A DNA stretch of 64,000 nucleotides from Pollutimonas sp036675275 (lineage in GTDB: Bacteria; Pseudomonadota; Gammaproteobacteria; Burkholderiales; Burkholderiaceae_B), in the NCBI GenBank assembly GCA_036675275.1, contig JAKFFG010000012.1, positions 6,888 to 70,887 on the forward strand. Direction: 5' to 3'. Each line of letters starts with the position of its first letter. The stretch's first letter is position 1. This document shows positions 61,812 through 64,000 of this stretch, piece by piece. Under the pieces are notes generated by a model. The model made no database searches, was not told where the DNA came from, and saw only the letters and a program-made list of their open reading frames with translations. A program made the position numbers and the translations under genes.

Positions 61812-63293
61812 ATGTCGGATACCCCAGTCAAGCCGGAAGAGAGCCAGGCCATAACCATACCTCGCCGCCTTGACCCCGAAGATGCGCAACTGGCATTGCA
61901 GCAACTGCAGTCGATACTAAAACGGCAAGAGGTCGTCGAAGCGCTGGCACACCGCCAGTACGAGGAAGACGACCGTTCCAACCTCCTTGAAGGCCTGCTG
62001 CACCGACAGCACGAAAACGAGATCAAATCGATCATCAACGATTTGCATCCCTCGGATATCGCCTTCATTCTGGAATCGCTGCCTGTAAACGAGCGCCAGG
62101 CCGTATGGCAGCTGGTCAGCGCAGAACACGACGCCGATGTGCTCCTCGAGGTCGACGACTGGGCCCGCGAGTCGTTGATCCAGTCCATGGACCACCAGGA
62201 CCTGATCGCGGCAACCGGCAACATGGACGCCGACGAAATCGCGGATCTGGCAGCCGATCTGCCCGCCGATGTCATTGCAGAAGTGCAAAAAGGACTTACC
62301 GACGAAGAACGAGCCCAGCTCATCGAAGCCATGGGCTATCCGGAAGACACGGTCGGCGCCATCATGGACTTCGAAATGGTTCGGGTGCGTGAGGACGTGT
62401 CGTTGGAAGTCGTGCTGCGGTACTTGCGCCGCCTGCACGAACTGCCCGACCATACCGACCAGATCTTCGTCGTCGACCGCCAGGACAAGCTGCAGGGGAC
62501 GCTCTCGCTATCCACTCTGCTGGTACGTGAACCCGACATGCTGGTGTCCGACGTCATGGTCACGGAATATCTTACGCTCAATCCGCTGGACTCCGACGCC
62601 GACGCAGCGGGCGCATTCGAACGCTACGATCTGGTCTCGGCTGGCGTGGTCGACGACCAGGGGCGCCTGATCGGGCGCGTCACCATTGCCGAAGTGGTGG
62701 ACGTGATTCAGGAAGACTCCCAGGAGCAAGCGCTTTCCCGCGCCGGTCTGCAGGAAGAAGACATATTCGCGCCGGTGCTCAATGCCTTGCGCAACCGCGC
62801 TCCCTGGCTGTTCGTCAACCTGTGCACGGCATCGATAGCGTCGCTGGTCGCCTCCCGCTTCGAAGACACCGTCAGCCAGATTGTTATCCTGGCTTTCCTG
62901 ATGTCTATTGTTGCGGGCATAGGAGGCAATTCCGGCAATCAAACGATGACCATGATCATCCGTGCCCTGGCGGTGGGCCGTGTCACCAGCTCCAACGCCT
63001 GGCGGCTGGTCAAGCGCGAACTGATGGTCACGCTTATGGTCGGCGCCTGTGGCAGCTTGGTCGCCGCGACCTTCGCATGGGCTATATCAGGCTCGCTGGC
63101 CATTGCCGCGGTCATGATGACGGCCATGGTCTGCAACATGCTGATCGGCGCGGCGCTTGGCGTGCTCATTCCCATTTTGCGGGACCGCTTCGGCAAAGAC
63201 CCGGCCATGGGTTCGTCGGTGCTTCTCACCTTCGCCACCGATACGCTGGGCTTTCTGATTTTTCTGGGCCTGGCGACCATTTTTCTGATGTAG
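61812..63293 (+). CDS. mgtE: Magnesium transporter MgtE
   Basis: MgtE is a Mg2+ channel gated by cytosolic magnesium. From the ATG at 61812 (preceded by AAGG; TTG 61806 is the alternative) the protein has 493 residues. Order: N domain (about 40-150, LHPSDIAFILESLPVNERQAVWQLV), two CBS domains (about 155-280, MDFEMVRVREDVSLEVVLRYLRR and MVTEYLTLNPLDSDADAAG), a linking helix, then five TM helices from about 325 with GIGGNSGNQTMTMIIRALAVG. No M-box riboswitch is recognisable upstream, where the thioesterase gene ends 14 bp away. Confidence 0.94.
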   Translation: MSDTPVKPEESQAITIPRRLDPEDAQLALQQLQSILKRQEVVEALAHRQYEEDDRSNLLEGLLHRQHENEIKSIINDLHPSDIAFILESLPVNERQAVWQLVSAEHDADVLLEVDDWARESLIQSMDHQDLIAATGNMDADEIADLAADLPADVIAEVQKGLTDEERAQLIEAMGYPEDTVGAIMDFEMVRVREDVSLEVVLRYLRRLHELPDHTDQIFVVDRQDKLQGTLSLSTLLVREPDMLVSDVMVTEYLTLNPLDSDADAAGAFERYDLVSAGVVDDQGRLIGRVTIAEVVDVIQEDSQEQALSRAGLQEEDIFAPVLNALRNRAPWLFVNLCTASIASLVASRFEDTVSQIVILAFLMSIVAGIGGNSGNQTMTMIIRALAVGRVTSSNAWRLVKRELMVTLMVGACGSLVAATFAWAISGSLAIAAVMMTAMVCNMLIGAALGVLIPILRDRFGKDPAMGSSVLLTFATDTLGFLIFLGLATIFLM

Positions 63294-63392
63294 CCACCAT
63301 CCAAGCAAACCGGGCTTGCGCCGACATCGTGCACGCCCGGAAATGCGTGCCGCTGCGTTAGAACGGATGGAGCATTTTTGGTCGATGTGTTT

Positions 63393-63446
63393 ACAAGGCA
63401 CGCTGCAGTTACAAGGCTCGTTGCAGCTACGAGGCTTGTTGCAGAG
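63393..63446. repeat. Three degenerate 18-bp tandem repeats
   Basis: Units at 63393-63410, 63411-63428 and 63429-63446 share the pattern ACAAGGCTCGTTGCAG plus two variable bases, with two to four differences between units. They start about 100 bp after the mgtE stop. No gene overlaps them. Confidence 0.8.
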
Positions 63447-63479
63447 CGGAGCTGCTTGGGACGGCTTTTCGTTCTTGCG

Positions 63480-63705
63480 AAAGGCGGGCGTGTCGGGGGC
63501 TGTTCCGGCTTCACGCGCTACGCCCCTGGCGTTGCCAGGGTAACCGTTACGCCCAGTCCCTTCGAGGCGGCCGCTGAACTCGCCCGGTCGGGCCTTTGGC
63601 CCGACAATCGTCGGGCTCACACAGCAGCGGCCTTGAACCCTCGAAGGGACTGGGCGTAACGGCGTGCGCGAGGCGCCTGCACAGCCCCCGACACACCCGC
63701 CTTTT
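63480..63705. repeat. Nested imperfect inverted repeat (long stem)
   Basis: The outer arms (63480-63503 and 63681-63705) pair over about 24 bp with few mismatches. The middle arms (63546-63567 and 63639-63660) are a perfect 22-bp match, GTTACGCCCAGTCCCTTCGA in its first 20 bases. Inner arms GGCCGCTG/CAGCGGCC (63569-63576 with 63624-63631) and a central hairpin GTCGGGCC-TTT-GGCCCGAC (63587-63605) complete a nested cruciform-like structure. It contains no gene. It could be a MITE-like element, a structured RNA or a transcription-ending element. Confidence 0.8.
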
Positions 63706-63859
63706 TGCATGAGCGTAGTTTGGATCAGTCTACTAGCCACCGTGCACGTCGATTGCGTTGATGTAAAAGCGCTCGGTGCCTGACATGCTGCTGTTGTCAG
63801 ACAGAAAAGACCAGAAATCAGGCCGTAAGGCCGGCAAATTTCCTATTGCGCAGTTGTCC

Positions 63860-63963
63860 GGGGTGGGTGGGGGCAGGCCGGCGTGTAGGCGTGCGCCGCG
63901 GGCTGACGTAGGGAAGCCGGGGGATGTCGGCGGGCCATGTTTGAGCGGAGCCGCGCCAGCGGC
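63860..63963 (+). repeat. G-rich tract and hairpin, possible interspersed repeat
   Basis: GGGG-T-GGG-T-GGGGG at 63860-63873 (with a GG pair just after) is followed by further G runs around 63911-63933. A 5-bp hairpin GCCGC-GCCA-GCGGC at 63950-63963 precedes TAGCGAGTTTGGCCCGA, a wording I associate with repeated intergenic DNA in Burkholderiales. That association is from memory and not checked. Confidence 0.4.
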
Positions 63964-64000
63964 GTAGCGAGTTTGGCCCGACGCCCGGCTGGACGAGGCA

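Larger units (their letters stand above)
63294..64000. other. About 700 bp without a convincing gene; repeat-rich
   Basis: No open frame in this stretch has family similarity or a sensible ribosome site. Short frames here (for example minus 63740-63087 and plus 63776-63967) reflect GC-rich repeats. The stretch holds three 18-bp tandem repeats, a nested inverted repeat, a G-rich tract and a hairpin near the right edge. It may be an intergenic repeat element or the edge of a larger feature beyond the window. Confidence 0.7.

Noticed and set aside
63087..63740. Minus-strand frame with repeated Cys-Asn-Pro peptides beyond mgtE
   Set aside because: The peptide repeat comes from the 18-bp tandem repeats, and the rest is antisense to the mgtE membrane domain.
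63776..63967. Short plus-strand frame at the right end
   Set aside because: Low-complexity GC-rich peptide with no ribosome site; overlaps the hairpin and G-rich tract.
1..64000. CRISPR array, prophage, transposon or toxin-antitoxin system
   Set aside because: No regularly spaced direct repeats, cas, phage structural, transposase or toxin-antitoxin genes could be recognised on either strand.

Overview
The window is a piece of a betaproteobacterial chromosome, most likely from the family Alcaligenaceae (Bordetella, Achromobacter, Pusillimonas and relatives). Evidence for this includes a Bug/TctC-type periplasmic binding protein, the order rsmA-surA-lptD-amgK-murU, the hda/HAD-phosphatase/pcnB/folK run, a PlsC with an HxxxxE motif, and moderately high GC coding DNA with very short intergenic gaps. 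The taxonomic call is an inference from gene content; no rRNA is present. Almost all of the window is conserved housekeeping DNA. There is no phage, integrase of a mobile element, transposase, CRISPR array or toxin-antitoxin pair that I can support.

Layout. 0-2 kb: the 5' part of modA (cut by the window edge), xerD, ybaK, then tRNA-Arg(CCT). 2-4.2 kb: a Bug-type receptor and an AEC permease. 4.2-9.7 kb: the classical tsaE-amiC-mutL-miaA cluster, interrupted by an opposing DedA gene. 9.7-14.2 kb: purM, then hda, a HAD phosphatase, pcnB and folK. 14.2-22.2 kb: a metabolic block. A CitE-like lyase, a CaiB/BaiF CoA-transferase and a mesaconyl-C4-CoA-hydratase-like protein are divergent from an IlvD/Edd dehydratase and an RraA-family aldolase, and are followed by class I fumarase and an enoyl-CoA hydratase. 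Together they could process C4/C5 hydroxy- or unsaturated acids to pyruvate and acetyl-CoA. 22.3-28 kb: glyQ-glyS-gmhB-plsC-DUF45 peptidase in one tightly overlapped operon, then gloA. 28-37.4 kb: FadE-like dehydrogenase, a conserved Cys-containing hypothetical, a glutaredoxin-like protein, an MBL exonuclease plus ATP-dependent DNA ligase pair, a GST, a small membrane protein and an unusual superfamily 1 helicase with a C-terminal DUF5710-like domain. 37.4-46.1 kb: an SpmA/SpmB-like fusion, rsmA, surA, lptD, then amgK-murU (MurNAc recycling) and a membrane-anchored coiled-coil protein. 46.2-51.2 kb: two ABC importers, glnHPQ-like and metNIQ. 51.3-53 kb: tRNA-Lys, a metallophosphoesterase and an orphan ECF sigma factor. 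53.1-63.3 kb: a GH31-fold protein whose catalytic motifs look lost, mnmC, an IMPase-family phosphatase, fadD, an M20 amidohydrolase, a YciA-type thioesterase and mgtE. The last 0.7 kb has no convincing gene and carries tandem and nested inverted repeats.

The most interesting items are the apparently catalytically dead GH31 protein, the C5-acid gene block with a shared divergent promoter palindrome, the DUF5710 helicase with an altered Walker A, the exonuclease-ligase pair lacking its usual Lhr helicase and phosphoesterase neighbours, the GlnP permease with a two-helix insertion, and the structured repeat element at the right end.
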